A stretch of DNA of 64,000 nucleotides from Undibacterium umbellatum (GTDB lineage Bacteria > Pseudomonadota > Gammaproteobacteria > Burkholderiales > Burkholderiaceae_D): contig NZ_JACOFX010000004.1 in NCBI RefSeq assembly GCF_014284125.1, positions 124,001 to 188,000 on the forward strand, written 5' to 3'. Each line of letters opens with the position of its first letter. Position 1 is the first letter of the stretch. Shown in pieces: positions 43,257 through 52,829 of this stretch. Position numbers and translations under genes: made by a program. The notes under the pieces are model-generated. The model did not search any database, had not been told where the DNA came from, and saw nothing but the letters and a program-made list of their open reading frames with translations.

Positions 43257-43646
43257 TTACATCACCGCAATCAGGCGCACCCTTACCGCATCTTGTTCGG
43301 CAGTTTCGCAGCGTTCTATGCAAATTTGCAGGTCTTCGATGAGGTCTTGATCATCGTCGGCTTCTACCAGGGCTTGTTCCAGTACGCGCAGGGTGGACAG
43401 CAGTTCGGTGGGACTGACCCATTTGGCATTGTCGGCCAGCCATTGCTCTGCTTCATCTTCATCCATATCTTCTTCGCTGACATTGAGTTCCATGTCAGAA
43501 AAATCGACAAACTCGGTCAGGGCGACGATATCGAGCGTAGCGCATTTCTCATCGAGGGCATCCATGCTGTCATACAGAAAAGCCAGGTCATCCGGCGCAA
43601 AATCGTCGGAATCGTTTTCCAGTGTCATCCACAAGACGGTACTCAT
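43257..43646 (-). CDS. Acidic hypothetical protein
   Basis: 129 aa from ATG 43646 (the longer frame to 43721 starts in less likely sequence). Very acidic and helical: MSTVLWMTLENDSDDFAPDD, then SEEDMDEDEAEQWLADNAKW and LEQALVEADDDQDLIEDLQI. No signal peptide. Family not recognised. It is convergent with the T4 immunity genes and marks the edge of the island. Confidence 0.65.
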   Translation of the reverse strand: MSTVLWMTLENDSDDFAPDDLAFLYDSMDALDEKCATLDIVALTEFVDFSDMELNVSEEDMDEDEAEQWLADNAKWVSPTELLSTLRVLEQALVEADDDQDLIEDLQICIERCETAEQDAVRVRLIAVM

Positions 43647-43856
43647 TGCTGTTGTTCTCCCAGGTAGAGGATATTCAAAAATGCTGCTTTGCCCATTGCG
43701 ACCCCGCCGTTTGCCTGGCAAGCGGCAGGCAATGTGCCAGTGTATGCCAGATTATCTGGTATAGTAATGACAATAGTGTGACAATCACATGACGCGCCCA
43801 CGATCGTTTTCACCTGGACGGTACTTCACCCCCACTTCAAGCTCATTTTAGCCCGC

Positions 43857-44402
43857 ATGCAAGCCCAGCTCATCGCTTTATTAAACGCCCATGTCCCTGT
43901 TGATGCCACAGAAGCCGCACATCTGCACAAGGCGCTGGATTTTGTCGGCAGCACCGCCGATTGCTGCAGCCGCACCACGCTGGTGGGGCATATCACGGCA
44001 TCTGCCTGGATACTTTCTGCCGATCGCCAGTCAGCCTTGCTGACGCATCACAAGAAACTCAATCGCTGGTTGCAACTGGGTGGGCATGTGGACGAAGAGG
44101 ATGCCAGCATACAAGCCGCCGCCATGCGTGAAGCGCGCGAAGAAAGCGGCATCGACGGTTTGCAATTGCTGAGTGCGGCCTTGTTTGATGTGGATGTACA
44201 CCCCATCCCCGCCAGAGCAAACGAACCAGCACACTTTCATTATGACTTGCGATTTTTATTCCAGGCAGTGAATGACAGTGTGAGCGTCAGCGATGAATCG
44301 CATGCACTGGCCTGGGTGGCTTTGAACGCGCTGGCGCAAGACGCAGAGAATGCCTCGGTGAGCCGGATGGCGAGGAAATCTTTGGTCGCTGCGAACGTGT
44401 AG
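43857..44402 (+). CDS. NUDIX hydrolase
   Basis: 181 aa. The Nudix box is present in a one-residue-extended form (GGHVDEED...MREAREESG, about 78-101), as seen in some of these enzymes. The N-terminal helical part TEAAHLHKALDFV and the HITASAWILS strand are usual for this group. Substrate unknown. Normal base composition for this genome, so probably core. Confidence 0.88.
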   Translation: MQAQLIALLNAHVPVDATEAAHLHKALDFVGSTADCCSRTTLVGHITASAWILSADRQSALLTHHKKLNRWLQLGGHVDEEDASIQAAAMREAREESGIDGLQLLSAALFDVDVHPIPARANEPAHFHYDLRFLFQAVNDSVSVSDESHALAWVALNALAQDAENASVSRMARKSLVAANV

Positions 44403-44572
44403 GATGCTGGCTGAATCCATTTAATTCATAACACCACTTTGTCATTTTTTGTACTCATGAGCGCAGAAGCGCCAACGATTACCTTAGCGACAACATAACA
44501 GGCAACTTCTGGCTTCCATCTCAGTGTGAATTTGCTTTTTTTCCCATTTACTTTGCAGACCAAAAAGGTGCC

Positions 44573-45628
44573 ATGCAGATCATGATGAACTTGCTTCGCG
44601 GACTTTTCATTGCAGCAGCATTTGTAGTCGTATCGGCCAATGCGCTGGCAGAGCTGCCAGAAATACCCCGCCATCCACCGTTTCGAGAACTATATCTGGC
44701 ACGGGATAAGTCCTTGGTGGCGTTGATTGATAATGGCGTGGTCAGAAGTAGTGATCAAGGAAAAACCTGGACCAGAGTTTTTGAAGAAGATCGCCATCGA
44801 CGAAGCGGGTTCTTCGTACGCCAGAAAAAGCAGTTGCTGCTGGTCATAAGGGGAGGAAACATCTACGCCTCCAAAGATGAAGGGAAAACATGGCGAATGA
44901 GAGGCATATCAGCAGACGTAAATTGGTCAAGCTATCTGGGCTACAGAGGAGGAAAATATCTAAACAAGATAGATGACAGAGGTTACATTTTTGTTTGCGA
45001 CCAAGATAAATTGCATATTTCTGAGAACGGCGGAAAAAGTTGGTCCAGCCAAAAACCATTACCGACTTTACTTGGGCCAACCCAAAGTATTCTGAACATA
45101 GCTTTCGATAAAAACAAGGTCTATCTATTGAGTCAGCACGCTTTGATAGTGAGTGAAGACAGGGCCAAGACTTGGAATGTAGTTACTGCTGGCAAATTCC
45201 CAGAGATATTTGGCACTGCATTGACTGATCCATTGAGCCACGTATCTTTCGATGCAAGTAGTAATGGTGACCTATTCCTGATAGGTAAAGGCCAAATCTT
45301 TGTTAGTAGCGATGGCGGTGTGCACTGGGAATTTCGCGATTTCAATATCCCCGCAAGCCCGTCTGAGATCCTGTTTTCTCGTCGCGATGCAATTTATATT
45401 GCAGCAATCAACGAACGTGCCCCCTCGTCGCAGCGATATAAAGTTTTCAGGAGCAAAGATAATAGAACCGCAGTAGAATTTTCTGCTCATCACCCGACAC
45501 AAGACTTACAGCTCGACAAGCAGGCAAATATCTACATCGTCACCGAAAAAAACATCTACAAGACTATAGACGAAGGTGCTAGCTGGGAGGTAATTAACAA
45601 CAACCATATCAAATGGTACGAATACTGA
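44573..45628 (+). CDS. Secreted Asp-box (BNR-repeat) beta-propeller-like protein
   Basis: 351 aa with a signal peptide (LLRGLFIAAAFVVVSANALA). Five Asp-box motifs S/T-x-D-x-G-x-x-W are visible: SSDQGKTW, SKDEGKTW, SENGGKSW, SSDGGVHW and TIDEGASW. This spacing predicts a beta-propeller of sialidase/BNR type, but no sialidase active-site Arg-Ile-Pro motif is seen, so it is probably a binding or assembly protein. The start may be the ATG at 44582 or 44585. Confidence 0.82.
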   Translation: MQIMMNLLRGLFIAAAFVVVSANALAELPEIPRHPPFRELYLARDKSLVALIDNGVVRSSDQGKTWTRVFEEDRHRRSGFFVRQKKQLLLVIRGGNIYASKDEGKTWRMRGISADVNWSSYLGYRGGKYLNKIDDRGYIFVCDQDKLHISENGGKSWSSQKPLPTLLGPTQSILNIAFDKNKVYLLSQHALIVSEDRAKTWNVVTAGKFPEIFGTALTDPLSHVSFDASSNGDLFLIGKGQIFVSSDGGVHWEFRDFNIPASPSEILFSRRDAIYIAAINERAPSSQRYKVFRSKDNRTAVEFSAHHPTQDLQLDKQANIYIVTEKNIYKTIDEGASWEVINNNHIKWYEY

Positions 45629-46276
45629 GCGGTCTTGATTTTTATCAGCCCAAGACCTCTATGGCCGCCTGGAGACAATTGCTGACCTTGCACATTGCCT
45701 GGTGCTATGTTCATTCGCAGACTAAACAAGGCATGTGCACTGTCTTGATCCCCCCATACAAGCCTGGCTGATTTTGACAGTGCGCAAGAAACTTGCGCCA
45801 TTCGGAAAATAGGCGCGTGCACTGCGGCATTCGCGGCAGTCTTCACCTGTGGCAGGCAAATGGCGACAGGTGTGGCGACCCTAATGTCTTCATCAGTTCA
45901 TGTTTTGCATTAAGTGTGTGACTGGCGGGCTGCGGCATCCCCCCGCTTTTGCAGACGCTGGCATTTCATATTACACAAATTCAGGGTGTGTTGCAAAAAG
46001 TCGAAGGTGAAAACATCGCATCATAAATAGCAAGCACGGAATTCAAATATTCGGTACAGTTGATCTATGCAAAGTTTTTGCGCGCTATCTCCTGGTGGTG
46101 TGTGGTCTGTCCCTGGCATGCAGCGGCGCAAGCTTTGATGCAGGTCAATGAAGGTGATGCATTGCATGGATCGTTTTTGCACTTGCAGCAAAAAGTGTAA
46201 TCGGCAATGTTTGCTTATACTGTTGCAACATGTTTATTCGCACCCTGTGAGTGCGGCATCCTTAGAGGCAAGGAAT
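45629..46276. other. Intergenic region without a supported gene
   Basis: About 650 bases. No repeat of the types described here, no clear promoter and no convincing frame. The last bases hold the ribosome site GAGGCAAGG for the next gene. Confidence 0.4.
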
Positions 46277-46741
46277 ATGAAAATCTATTCGGAAATCATC
46301 GTTCTGTATGCGCACGTCGCCATGCCAGGCGAAGATGATTTCTGTCCGGCATTCTGGCAAGCAGAAGAATTTGATTCTGATGGCGATTTTTATGGCGATG
46401 ACGTCGCCAAAGACTGGACCACGCTGAAGCTGACCAAGCATTATGCCAATGGCCGCGATAGCGACTTTCAACTCTACGTACACCGTGAAAAAGGTGGTGA
46501 CGCCGCGCATGAACTGGCCCGCTTTATCCAGTACCGCAAGGACGGCCACTACAAGGAAAAAAAGCAAGTGCATGAAGCCAAAAACCTGTGCGTGGCATCG
46601 CTGCAAATCAGGGCTGCGTCACTTGAAGACTACCGCGAGTTTTTACGCACCGTGCATTTTTTTCTGGAACATACTGGCGGCATCGCGGCCAATGTGGGCG
46701 GTTTTGATGCCTGGGATTTCAAGACGGAGTTTGTGGATTGA
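46277..46741 (+). CDS. Hypothetical soluble protein
   Basis: 154 aa from ATG 46277 with ribosome site GAGG/AAGG. Starts MKIYSEIIVLYAHVAMPGED and has an acidic Phe/Trp-rich middle, then HFFLEHTGGIAANVGGFDAW. No signal peptide or known motif. The upstream frame to 46148 lacks a ribosome site and is not used. Confidence 0.65.
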   Translation: MKIYSEIIVLYAHVAMPGEDDFCPAFWQAEEFDSDGDFYGDDVAKDWTTLKLTKHYANGRDSDFQLYVHREKGGDAAHELARFIQYRKDGHYKEKKQVHEAKNLCVASLQIRAASLEDYREFLRTVHFFLEHTGGIAANVGGFDAWDFKTEFVD

Positions 46742-47089
46742 TGGCTGGTAGGGTGTGCCGTAACGCACCGGCGCTGGAATTCAACTCTATGTGATGCATT
46801 TGCTGCGTCATGATGAACATTGCTTGGCCGTTCGCAAAAAAATAGCGTAAATTATTTTTGACACATCAGTGGTGCGTTGTAACGCGCCATACATGACTGC
46901 ATCGCAATGAAGTAATGTGTTGTTGATCCACCGTCTGTCGATATTGTATGCCCCGCATGCGTACGATTACGCTTGCGCTAATCGTACCTACCGCACTAAT
47001 GTCATTGGGCGTGCTTCTGCCCTTTCGTCATGTCGCCCAAGCAAAGCTGCTTTACAATAGCGATATCGAGAACAAGCAGTCGCATCTTT
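46742..47089. other. Intergenic region with variant REP
   Basis: About 350 bases holding GTAACGCACC / GTAACGCGCC palindromic fragments near 46750-46890 and the variant REP at 46957-46992. No supported gene. Confidence 0.45.
46905..46992 (-). repeat. Variant REP with shared 50-base leader, copy 1
   Basis: A REP with an extra base in its loop (GATTACGCTTGCGCTAATCG) preceded by CCGTCTGTCGATATTGTATG. The same leader plus variant REP recurs at 48421-48510 in the same orientation. The 47-48.3 kb genes are therefore flanked by direct repeats. Confidence 0.8.
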
Positions 47090-47695
47090 ATGAATGAACA
47101 GGATTTCTGGCACATCGTTGCCGTCACCAATCGCACGGCGCGCTACCAGCGTTTTCGCGCCGAAGATCTGGAATACCATCTCAGCAAACTGGCACCGCAA
47201 CTCATCGTCGAATTTAATCTCCACTTCCACAAGCTCGTCAATCAAGCAGAGACCGGCGACGTGTATGGCGCAGGATGTCTGTTGAGTCAGGACTATATGT
47301 CTGACGATAGTTTTTTGTATTTCCGTTACTGGTTGGTCTCTATGGGCCAGACAGCTTATGAACAGGCGCTGCTTAACCCGGACAGCATGGCAATGCTGGA
47401 AATTGTCCATGATCGTGATGGCTACCCACGTGTTTCTGATGAGTCCTATTGTTACGCTATCTACAAAGCCTATGAAAAAGTAACAGGCAAACAAATCTTC
47501 GATGCGCCCAGCGCGTGGGAAGTAGATAAGAACTCAGTAAAACCTGAAGATTTCAACTGGCAGGATTACACCCACGTCAGTTTGTCAGAAAAATTTCCAC
47601 TGCTGTGGGCCAATTACCTGGCCAGTGAGCCAGATCGCGAAGCCGCCTATAAAAGATTTTCTATCAGTAGTGAGGGCATCAGTGGGGAATGGTAA
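47090..47695 (+). CDS. DUF4240 domain protein
   Basis: 201 aa from ATG 47090. It shows the DUF4240 layout: MNEQDFWHIVAVTNR start, then LAPQLIVEFNLHFHKLVNQA, SDDSFLYFRYWLVSMGQTAY and LNPDSMAM. Such proteins often appear in polymorphic-toxin and SUKH-type gene neighbourhoods and may be immunity or anti-stress proteins. No enzyme motif is known. Located between direct variant REPs. Confidence 0.78.
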   Translation: MNEQDFWHIVAVTNRTARYQRFRAEDLEYHLSKLAPQLIVEFNLHFHKLVNQAETGDVYGAGCLLSQDYMSDDSFLYFRYWLVSMGQTAYEQALLNPDSMAMLEIVHDRDGYPRVSDESYCYAIYKAYEKVTGKQIFDAPSAWEVDKNSVKPEDFNWQDYTHVSLSEKFPLLWANYLASEPDREAAYKRFSISSEGISGEW

Positions 47696-47755
47696 AGATG
47701 TTGAAGCCAACGCCTGCGCGATGGTCTCTTGATGCACAAAGGCACCATCACCTGC

Positions 47756-48241
47756 TCACAACATCTCTAGCGTACGCGTGAAAGTCTCGCAGACTATCCT
47801 GAACACACTGCCCCGTGAAAAATACCATTCATGAACCACGGCCTGATTGTCGTCTGTCAAACTCACTTCATGTATCAATAAATCGCCATGGCCAATTGTC
47901 CCAAATGGTGGGTGAACAAACTCTTGCGGTGTCACGATGCTGTACTCAATCACACCCGAATAAACAAGATGGATTTTAAGATCATGGTATGGCCCCAGAA
48001 AGCTTGCTTCAATCTGAATGGCGCGCATTTCTGAGCGCTCACCACTCGCTGGTTCCGAGATGCAAAATCGCTCAAGCCAGGCATCATGCAGACTTTGATG
48101 GCTCATATCGTAATTTCGATTATCTACCGCGAAGGCATACACGTCTGGCGGAAAATGATCACAATGCACTTGCAAGTATCGTTGATATGACGTGAAATCA
48201 AAGTCATATTCCCCTTTAATTAGCGATTCAAAGAATTTCAT
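47756..48241 (-). CDS. Hypothetical protein
   Basis: 161 aa if it starts at 48241 (MKFFESLIKGEYDFDFTSYQ); the frame is open to 48352 (198 aa). Rich in Tyr, His and Phe, ending REWYFSRGS-like and FTRTLEML. No family is recognised. It is convergent with the DUF4240 gene and lies inside the same REP-flanked segment. Confidence 0.55.
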   Translation of the reverse strand: MKFFESLIKGEYDFDFTSYQRYLQVHCDHFPPDVYAFAVDNRNYDMSHQSLHDAWLERFCISEPASGERSEMRAIQIEASFLGPYHDLKIHLVYSGVIEYSIVTPQEFVHPPFGTIGHGDLLIHEVSLTDDNQAVVHEWYFSRGSVFRIVCETFTRTLEML

Positions 48242-48420
48242 CTTATAAAAATGTAGGTTAACTCGTGTGCGATTGGCGAAGCGCAATTGCTCGCATGCTG
48301 ATTCACTGTAACTTATTTCTGATTTTGTTGCTCGCAGCTCACGTAGCTGCAATTAGCCCACCGTCATCGTACAATTCTCCCGCTCCACCAGTCGCCAGTT
48401 GAAGGCAGCCAGCCACCGCC

Positions 48421-48510
48421 TCGCAATGCAGTGCATGTGTTGTTGATAAACCGTCTGTCGATATTGTATGCCCCGCATGCGTGCGATTACGCTTGCGCCA
48501 ATCGTACCTC
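48421..48510 (-). repeat. Variant REP with shared leader, copy 2
   Basis: Same leader (CCGTCTGTCGATATTGTATG) and extended-loop REP as at 46905, with a few changes (GCGTGCGATTACGCTTGCGC). Same orientation as copy 1. The rest of 48242-48783 holds only this element and the terminator. Confidence 0.8.
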
Positions 48511-48609
48511 GCTACGGTAGAGCCTGTGAACTTGGCAAGCCAGAGGCTGATGTCATCACTACTTGCCTGCATGATCGCGCAGGCGAAGCGAATGCTCTCG
48601 CCCAAAAAA

Positions 48610-48645
48610 TACAAAAAAAAGCCACGAAGGGGGAGACTTCGTGGC
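48610..48645 (-). terminator. Intrinsic terminator of the LysR gene
   Basis: GCCACGAAG pairs with CTTCGTGGC. On the minus strand the stem is followed by a run of eight T, 140 bases after the LysR stop. Confidence 0.85.
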
Positions 48646-48783
48646 AAACAATACCTAAGGAGACACTACCAGCATATGGTATTCAAATAATGTTACACAA
48701 GTATGACTATTCGATTTTACATTTGCTTACAAGCATGCAATCTGTACCCTAGCCCGTAGCGCTCCTTTGCAAAGTGCCGCAGC

Positions 48784-49782
48784 TCAGCCGGTACGTACCT
48801 TGCCAGGATGAGGGATGCCAAGTTCTCTGAGTTTCTCTTCACGTATGCGGTAGGGACAACCGCCCATCCACATGTCCTCTTCCGGGTGTGGGAACTTGCT
48901 GGCGACGAAATCAACAAAGCGCCTTACCTTGGCCGATAACTGGCGGCGGCTGGGGTAGACCATGGAAATCGACACCGCACCAAAGCAATGCTCAGGGAAC
49001 AGGCGCACCAGTCTGCCTTGTGCCAGATCATCGTCAATCTGGAAGGAGGTACGCAGCACAAGGCCCATGCCTGCCAGCGCACAGGCGCGCAAGACGTCGG
49101 CATTATTACTGATGACCTTGGCCTGTATGGGGATGCTGCGGAAAGAATCGCGCCCGGTGCGCTTGTCAAAGGCCATCCAGTTATCGCGCAAAAAATCATA
49201 GTTGAAGTTGAGGCAGCGATGGCCCGAGATATCCTCAGGCGTGGCTGGCGTGCCATGCTCTTCCAGATAAGCTGGCGAGGCGCAGAGCAAGACCTCGGAC
49301 GTGGCCAGCTTGCGCGAGATCATGCTGCCATCGACTTTTTGCAGGTCGAGGTAAAAGCCGACGTCTATCCCCTCTTCCACCAGATCAACATGGTGGTCAG
49401 TGATCTTGATGTCGAGCATGACATCAGGGTATTCTTTGGCAAACTCAGGCAACAAGGGGGCCAGTTGCGCTTTGCCGAAATGCGGTACAGAATACACCCG
49501 CAAGGTGCCGCTGGGCTTTTGCGCCGCATACGAGGCAATGGCATCGGCGTCGTCGATGTCGCTCAAGATGGCGCGCACCCTTTCCAGGTAGACCATGCCA
49601 GTCTCGGTCAGCGACAATTTGCGGGTAGAGCGATTCAGCAAGCGCGTGCCCAGATGGCTCTCCAGATCGGCCATATACCGGGTCACTACCGCATTGGACA
49701 TGTCCATTGCCGAGGCTGCCCTGGCAAAATTGCCCAGCTCCACAACCTTGGCAAAAATGCGCATAGATTGCAATCTGTCCAT
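48784..49782 (-). CDS. LysR-family transcriptional regulator
   Basis: 332 aa. The start MDRLQSMRIFAKVVELGNFA and recognition region MDMSNAVVTRYMADLESHLG, TRLLNRSTRKLSLTETG are standard LysR; the rest is the periplasmic-binding-like effector domain. The C-terminal extension of ~35 residues (WMGGCPYRIREEKLRELGIP) is longer than usual. It is divergent from the DUF4148 gene, and a palindrome lies between them. Effector unknown. Confidence 0.93.
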   Translation of the reverse strand: MDRLQSMRIFAKVVELGNFARAASAMDMSNAVVTRYMADLESHLGTRLLNRSTRKLSLTETGMVYLERVRAILSDIDDADAIASYAAQKPSGTLRVYSVPHFGKAQLAPLLPEFAKEYPDVMLDIKITDHHVDLVEEGIDVGFYLDLQKVDGSMISRKLATSEVLLCASPAYLEEHGTPATPEDISGHRCLNFNYDFLRDNWMAFDKRTGRDSFRSIPIQAKVISNNADVLRACALAGMGLVLRTSFQIDDDLAQGRLVRLFPEHCFGAVSISMVYPSRRQLSAKVRRFVDFVASKFPHPEEDMWMGGCPYRIREEKLRELGIPHPGKVRTG

Positions 49783-49941
49783 TTCAAGTCCTTTATTGTT
49801 CCTGTTTCAGCAATAGTATATTCCCATTTCAATACTTTATTGTTGAATCCGAAAAGCATACACTGCTTTCCATCGGTGCAGTGCAACATAAATCCAGCTC
49901 TACACCGCGCTACTGGCGACGACTTGATTCAGTTGTTATCG

Positions 49942-49959
49942 GAAGTGAAATTTCACTTC
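49942..49959. promoter_or_regulatory. Perfect 18-base palindrome upstream of the DUF4148 gene
   Basis: GAAGTGAAATTTCACTTC lies in the 245-base gap between the LysR and DUF4148 genes, 68 bases before the latter. It could be an operator of LysR or of another regulator; the evidence is symmetry and position only. Confidence 0.6.
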
Positions 49960-50027
49960 TCATGACAATTGGGCAAGATCACCGAGGTGGCTGACCCTGA
50001 AACTTACTTATATTGATAGGAACGATC

Positions 50028-50306
50028 ATGAATGCGAAACAACTCTTTTTGGCAACCAGCGTTACATTTCTGACAGCCACTGCCGCCTTTGCTGCTGACA
50101 CAGCGCCAGTAGAAAAAACCCGCGCCCAAGTCGTCGCTGAACTGCAAGAAGCACGCGCCAATGGCGAAGAAATCGGCATGGAAGGCTACTCTTGGTACCC
50201 AGCCCAGAAAGCGGCCCTGGTCAAAGCCAATGAAACACGTCTGGCTGCTGACAAAGCCAATGCTGAAAAAGTAGCAGGCAAAGCGCAAAAATCGACACAG
50301 AACTGA
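50028..50306 (+). CDS. DUF4148 periplasmic protein
   Basis: 92 aa with a signal peptide (LFLATSVTFLTATAAFAADT). The mature part has the DUF4148 signature TRAQVVAELQEARANGE and a C-terminal helical region. Such small exported proteins are frequent and multicopy in Burkholderiales; function unknown. Ribosome site AGGAACG is present, and an intrinsic terminator follows. Confidence 0.88.
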   Translation: MNAKQLFLATSVTFLTATAAFAADTAPVEKTRAQVVAELQEARANGEEIGMEGYSWYPAQKAALVKANETRLAADKANAEKVAGKAQKSTQN

Positions 50307-50717
50307 TGGTGTTGAAATAGCTGGTCAGGTATGCACTGGCTGGCGGATAGAATGAAAAAACCCGGCGATCTTGGATTGGCCGGGTTTTGTTTTTCTGGGT
50401 GATGTTGTGAAGACCTTTCAACACAGAGAAAGGAAAGACTGCTTGCAAGCAGTCTTCGTTACGCAGGCGCGCGGCGGGCCGCCCTATGCGGGCCGCACGA
50501 AATCCCTGCTGCACCACAAAAGGTTGCACCGAGTTTCACAGGGAAAATCTGAGTTGACTCTGCCTTTGACACGCTGCTCAATACATCGAAATCCCCATCT
50601 TCAACAAGAAGCCTTACCTCGTCATGCCATAGAATCCCAATTAGTCGGTGTTTGCCTGAATAAAAACGTACATGACAGCAAACGTACGAACCCACTAGAT
50701 ATCGGAACAAGCCATAT
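50307..50717. other. Intergenic region between DUF4148 and the GHKL-nuclease gene
   Basis: About 410 bases, holding the terminator at 50357-50394. GCAAGCAGTCTTCGTTACGC and GGCGCGCGGCGGGCCGCCC mark GC-rich sequence; after about 50550 the sequence becomes AT-rich, the probable edge of the acquired gene. No supported gene. Confidence 0.45.
50357..50394 (+). terminator. Intrinsic terminator of the DUF4148 gene
   Basis: AAACCCGGC pairs with GCCGGGTTT (loop GATCTTGGATTG), then GTTTTT. Clear rho-independent layout. Confidence 0.9.
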
Positions 50718-52829
50718 CTAGAATTCGATGCTCAATTTCTTCTTATAAATCTCTAGACGCTTTTCTGCGCGTTGAATGAACTGATCATAATACAGAATCT
50801 CAGAATACAACTCTCCATATTTAATGTTAGCTTGCGTAACAGGCTCTGTATTGAAATAACCAAGGCCGCTAGGAAACATTGTGAAAGTTCCAGGCATTCT
50901 GGTTTCGTCTAATGTATCCCCAATCAAATATCCATAGAATTTTTTGATCTTTCCATTTGATTTTGATGCAAGTAACCTGGAATATTGTATAAGGTCAGAA
51001 ATATGCTCCTGCAACTCGACACCTGGTGCTTTAAATTCAATAATAATAGCAGCTCCCTCACTATTAAAGATAGCAATATCCGGTCGCTTTTGTGAGTGAT
51101 TTTTATTGTTTTTTGCGAACAGTTTCTCTAGCTCGTTGTCGATTTCTGGCTCAAATAGCATATTTGACTTGTCAAATTTTATGCTAGATAAAGCTTTATC
51201 AGATGCTATATGTTCGAAGTAGTGGTATTCCTCATTCAATAACCAAATATCGTGGTCAATCAATTCAGAATTATCTTTTCCACGTGGGAAAAAAATATTG
51301 TGAATTATCTTTTCATTATCCCGCTTGCCATCTTCATCCTGGCAAATCAGCATAAGTTCAGTGGCTTTCTTTAAAATCTCAAGCATTGATGCTCTTCGAA
51401 CTACCAATTGAGAGAGATTCGCCATGTCAACTTTTTTGATATTAGATGTGTACTTCCATGAGAGAAGCGCTACCTTTTCTCTAAAATCACTAGTTCTCGG
51501 ATCAAGACCTAGTAGCTCTTCCTTGATATTAAAAATATCGGACGTATCGCGAACTATTTCATCCTGAAATTTTCTAAGAACTCGCCGTGCGATATTTTCT
51601 TCCGTATCACTATAATGAACTTTAATATTCACTGAATTTAGCATTGCGTGCGTGATACCAAATCGGGCTTGAGTTGACCAAATTAATTTTTCTTTGTCAA
51701 AATCACTTGGAGTGATTATTTCATAGACATAGTCAGACAACGAATCAATAATATCTTGAAGAGAGAAGGTCGAATCAAGCTCTCCATTAGAACCACATTC
51801 CATTGGTATATTAAAGCCATCTCGCTGCTCATTTACCTTACCCTCCAGGAATTCGCCTTCTACTAAAATCAACTCAAAATTCCCATTTATTGGATTATTT
51901 CTGTCTGAGGTTTTTTTCAGAAATTGTTTCGTCAAAGATTGCACCAACGCAAAATTCGCACAGAGCGCAACCTCATGCTTTAAACCGGGATATGCTTGGT
52001 AAGGCAATGAATATCGAGTTATGTTTAACGTGATATTTCGATCAAGTAGCTCTCTGTCATGCGAACAAGTCAAAGGCAGCCTTTTAACTTCTGTTGCCGT
52101 TGGAAGATCTTTTGAACATATCGATAGTTCTTGACTAGGAACTTCCTCATCTGCGTCAATGCTAGTCTGCTTTATCGATATTGAGAATTCACCGATTAAG
52201 CCTTTTAAAACTATGAGGCGCTGAAGAAACGCGATATACAAGTGGCTATGCACCGCTTTCGCCGAAAATTCTTCTCTCAAATCAAGTGACCCAGCATTCT
52301 CAACAACCGCAAGAGTTTTATTGAAGTCCTGAAGTATTAGTGTTGTTTCAGTTTCTTGTGCGTCCACTTCTACAGTATTGAAACTTTCCTCAGATACTTC
52401 GCGAGTTTCAGCACGAATACTTAGCGTGCGATGAATCGTCTTACTATTTTCGGCCAAAATGCTACTGATCTGCAGTTTTTTAAAATAATGAAAAAACTGA
52501 ATCCTACCTGCACCTTTACATTTTCCAATGCCGACAATTTCCAGATAATCTTTATAGGTTGAGTCCTTCGTAACAAAAGCCTTGACCTGTTTCTCACCAA
52601 ATCCAGCGCCATTGTCAGTACAAGAAACACGAAGGTCATAACCGGCGTTAAAAAACTCAGTTTTATAAAAATCAAGGCTTATCAAAACAAAGAATGGAGG
52701 AACACAGCTTTCTGCTTTTTTCCTAATAAGATACGAATCAATGGAATTGGAAAGTAATTCTTCAAAAACTATATATTTATTTTTACTGGCCGACGTGTTT
52801 TTTAGACCGCCCTTGATGTCAAGCGTCAT
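50718..52829 (-). CDS. GHKL ATPase fused to a PD-(D/E)XK-like nuclease (candidate defence protein)
   Basis: 703 aa, markedly AT-rich compared with both neighbours. N-terminal GHKL/Hsp90-type ATPase: N-box EELLSNSIDS (about 23-32), DNGAGF (72-77), G2-like GIGKCKGAGR (~100-109). The long middle region has no motif I know. C-terminal nuclease-like core: RPDIAIF then IIIEFKAPG (E-x-K, about 588-605), the PD-(D/E)XK pattern. The combination resembles paraMORC-type proteins proposed to act in restriction and phage defence. It stands alone, with no methyltransferase or toxin neighbour. Activity is inferred. Confidence 0.78.
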   Translation of the reverse strand: MTLDIKGGLKNTSASKNKYIVFEELLSNSIDSYLIRKKAESCVPPFFVLISLDFYKTEFFNAGYDLRVSCTDNGAGFGEKQVKAFVTKDSTYKDYLEIVGIGKCKGAGRIQFFHYFKKLQISSILAENSKTIHRTLSIRAETREVSEESFNTVEVDAQETETTLILQDFNKTLAVVENAGSLDLREEFSAKAVHSHLYIAFLQRLIVLKGLIGEFSISIKQTSIDADEEVPSQELSICSKDLPTATEVKRLPLTCSHDRELLDRNITLNITRYSLPYQAYPGLKHEVALCANFALVQSLTKQFLKKTSDRNNPINGNFELILVEGEFLEGKVNEQRDGFNIPMECGSNGELDSTFSLQDIIDSLSDYVYEIITPSDFDKEKLIWSTQARFGITHAMLNSVNIKVHYSDTEENIARRVLRKFQDEIVRDTSDIFNIKEELLGLDPRTSDFREKVALLSWKYTSNIKKVDMANLSQLVVRRASMLEILKKATELMLICQDEDGKRDNEKIIHNIFFPRGKDNSELIDHDIWLLNEEYHYFEHIASDKALSSIKFDKSNMLFEPEIDNELEKLFAKNNKNHSQKRPDIAIFNSEGAAIIIEFKAPGVELQEHISDLIQYSRLLASKSNGKIKKFYGYLIGDTLDETRMPGTFTMFPSGLGYFNTEPVTQANIKYGELYSEILYYDQFIQRAEKRLEIYKKKLSIEF

